Shown here in pieces: positions 6,440 to 7,466 of a stretch of 7,466 bases of DNA. The stretch comes from Pseudomonadota bacterium. GTDB lineage: Bacteria > Desulfobacterota > Desulfovibrionia > Desulfovibrionales > Desulfovibrionaceae. The number at the start of each line of letters is the position of its first letter. Positions within the stretch are counted from its first letter, which is position 1. Position numbers and translations under genes: made by a program. The notes below the pieces were generated by a model that ran no database searches, was not told the origin of the DNA, and was given only the letters and a program-made list of their open reading frames with translations. The stretch spans positions 1 to 7,466 of the forward strand of contig JAEZEM010000417.1 in NCBI GenBank assembly GCA_023417745.1. The letters run 5' to 3'.

Positions 6440-6500
6440 GAACAAACGGCCTGCCGTCATGGGGCCGGGCAACCATGACCAACGCCATTTACGAGGTGTT

Positions 6501-7247
6501 ATGAAACCGTTATCGCGTATTTCCGGTCCGCTGCGGCTTGCCGTCGCGCTGGCCCTGTCCTTGTCGCTTTTCGCCTGCGCCACCTACACGCCGCCCAACC
6601 CGCAAATTAACGGCGTGGTCGATCCGGCCATGCTGCCAAGCGCCGTGCGCACGCCCCAGTGGGATCTCGGCGCGGTGCGTTACGCCTGGAACGGCAAGGG
6701 CATCAACTATTACGAGGCCGGGCTGACCCCGGCGCTGCTTTTAGTGCGCAACAAATCCGGCGCGAGCCCCATCGTCTATGCCGAGGAGTGCCGGGGCATC
6801 GGCCCGGGCGGCGTGGAATATCCGCCCTATCCCGTGGCCCAGGCGGCCGAGGTGGTCTTTGCCTCCACGGCCTACAAGAAGAGCTCCGAGGCGGCCATCG
6901 TCGGGGGCCTGACCGGCGCGGCCGTGGGCGCGGGCCTGGGCGCGCTTATCGGCTCGGGCTTCAACTACGGCTGGGGAGCCGGTCCTGGCGCGCTTATTGG
7001 CGCGGGCATCGGCGCGGTCGGCGGCGCGGCGCTCACGCAGCGGCCGAGCATGGAGCAGTACCGGGCCACGGTCTACCAGGACATCGCCACCTACGCCTGG
7101 CGGGCCGCGCCCATCGCGCCCGGCGGACTCATGCCCGGCTACCTCTACTTCCCGGCCAATCTCGGCATCCATTCCCTGCGGGTGGTGCTGCGCTTCGACA
7201 ATCAGGCCCAGACGTTCATTGTGCCCATCAACAATCCGGTCTGGTAG
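6501..7247 (+). CDS. Glycine-zipper lipoprotein, unknown function
   Basis: A 248-residue protein with a signal peptide starting MKPLSRISGP and a lipobox-like LFAC (Cys26), so it is probably lipidated and held in the outer or inner membrane. A soluble region (about 30-128) is followed by a glycine zipper at about 131-175, seen as IVGGLTGAAVGAGLGALIG and, after a short FNYGWGAGPG break, ALIGAGIGAVGGAAL. The two small-residue helices look like a membrane-inserting hairpin. The C-terminal part (LRVVLRFDNQAQTFIVPI) looks beta-rich. Glycine-zipper lipoproteins of the SlyB/17-kDa antigen type share the zipper, but I cannot assign it to a named family. ATG 6501 is chosen because it leads straight into the signal peptide and has GAGG 4 nt upstream; an in-frame ATG at 6459 is less likely. 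A nine-codon mini-ORF (6475-6504) overlaps the start as ATGA. A strong terminator follows the stop. Confidence 0.85.
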   Translation: MKPLSRISGPLRLAVALALSLSLFACATYTPPNPQINGVVDPAMLPSAVRTPQWDLGAVRYAWNGKGINYYEAGLTPALLLVRNKSGASPIVYAEECRGIGPGGVEYPPYPVAQAAEVVFASTAYKKSSEAAIVGGLTGAAVGAGLGALIGSGFNYGWGAGPGALIGAGIGAVGGAALTQRPSMEQYRATVYQDIATYAWRAAPIAPGGLMPGYLYFPANLGIHSLRVVLRFDNQAQTFIVPINNPVW

Positions 7248-7269
7248 GACGCGTTTTCCCGCAAACGCC

Positions 7270-7307
7270 AAGCCCGGCCCGGAAGCAATTCCGGGCCGGG
7301 CTTTTTT
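7270..7307 (+). terminator. Rho-independent terminator after the lipoprotein gene
   Basis: AAGCCCGGCCCGGAA (7270-7284), tetraloop GCAA, and TTCCGGGCCGGGCTT (7289-7303) form a perfect 15-bp stem with a stable GNRA loop, followed by TTTT (six T in all from 7302). It lies 22 bp past the stop codon and ends the plus-strand gene run. Confidence 0.95.
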
Positions 7308-7342
7308 ATGCCGCGCCCGCGCGAGGTCGTAGGCCAAGTACT

Positions 7343-7427
7343 GTCAAACCCCGCCATGATTTTCCCGTTGGGGGCAGTCAACCTCCCCGACCCCAGAGCG
7401 TCAATCCCCACCCACCCCCTCAACCCC
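7343..7427. repeat. Non-coding stretch with degenerate GTCAA-CCCC repeats
   Basis: After the terminator no gene is visible up to the end of the window. GTCAAACCCC (7343), GTCAACCTCCCC (7377), GTCAATCCCC (7400) and CTCAACCCC (7419) recur at spacings of 34, 23 and 19 bp in the same orientation. Tandem short repeats starting (T)GTCAA can mark decayed IS ends, and the left IS end also has repeats starting TGTCAAC, but the bodies of the motifs differ. They may be remnants or chance in C-rich DNA. Confidence 0.3.
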
Positions 7428-7445
7428 TTTCTCCATGCGGGAGGT

Positions 7446-7466
7446 CCGGGGGCCTCAGGCCCCCGG
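7446..7466. repeat. REP-like hairpin, second copy (cut by the window end)
   Basis: CCGGGGGCC (7446-7454), loop TCA, GGCCCCCGG (7458-7466): a perfect 9-bp stem. The last 16 bases are identical to 111-126 and in the same orientation. The longer second hairpin seen at 136-160 would lie beyond the window edge if this copy is complete. Confidence 0.7.

Noticed and set aside
5820..7247. 475-codon frame suggesting a fusion of an unknown domain to the last lipoprotein
   Set aside because: Its first part is out of frame with amrB, whose motifs are intact. The real lipoprotein begins at 6501 with its own signal peptide.

Overview
The window is GC-rich and looks like the chromosome of a deltaproteobacterial sulfate reducer of the Desulfovibrio/Solidesulfovibrio type. 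That assignment is an inference. It rests on the high GC, the combination of a sigma-54 activator, periplasmic TPR protein, AmmeMemoRadiSam protein and lipoproteins, and a palindromic intergenic repeat of a style I associate with those genomes. No rRNA, tRNA or CRISPR array is present.

Left edge (1-173): the first 34 bases encode, on the minus strand, the N-terminus of what looks like an IS481-family transposase. Two near-identical 19-bp direct repeats follow (60-103), typical of an IS end. Next is a palindromic, REP-like intergenic element (111-167) whose first arm is broken at the IS side. The last 21 bases of the window (7446-7466) are an intact copy of that first hairpin, so the gene block lies between two copies in the same orientation.

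Gene block: a minus-strand cysteine-rich lipoprotein (174-761) is divergent from five plus-strand genes. These are a short flagellar rod-domain protein (889-1275), a PspF-like sigma-54 activator with no receiver domain and an altered GAFTGA loop (GAFTSA; 1371-2384), a large exported TPR protein (2521-5454), a Memo-family protein AmrB (5542-6378) and a glycine-zipper lipoprotein (6501-7247). A near-perfect intrinsic terminator follows at 7270-7307. Spacers of 87-136 bp and three promoter-like sequences sharing the core GCTA(T/G)AGAG, before the activator, amrB and the last lipoprotein, suggest several transcripts rather than one tight operon.

How they fit: three products carry clear export or lipidation signals and the rod-domain protein belongs to an extracytoplasmic apparatus, so the theme is the cell envelope. 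The activator could control some of these genes, but I found no sigma-54 promoter with correct spacing in the window. I see no clearly new defence or mobile system. The more unusual points are the GAFTSA activator beside an orphan rod-domain gene, the IS/REP junction, and amrB with no partner genes in view.
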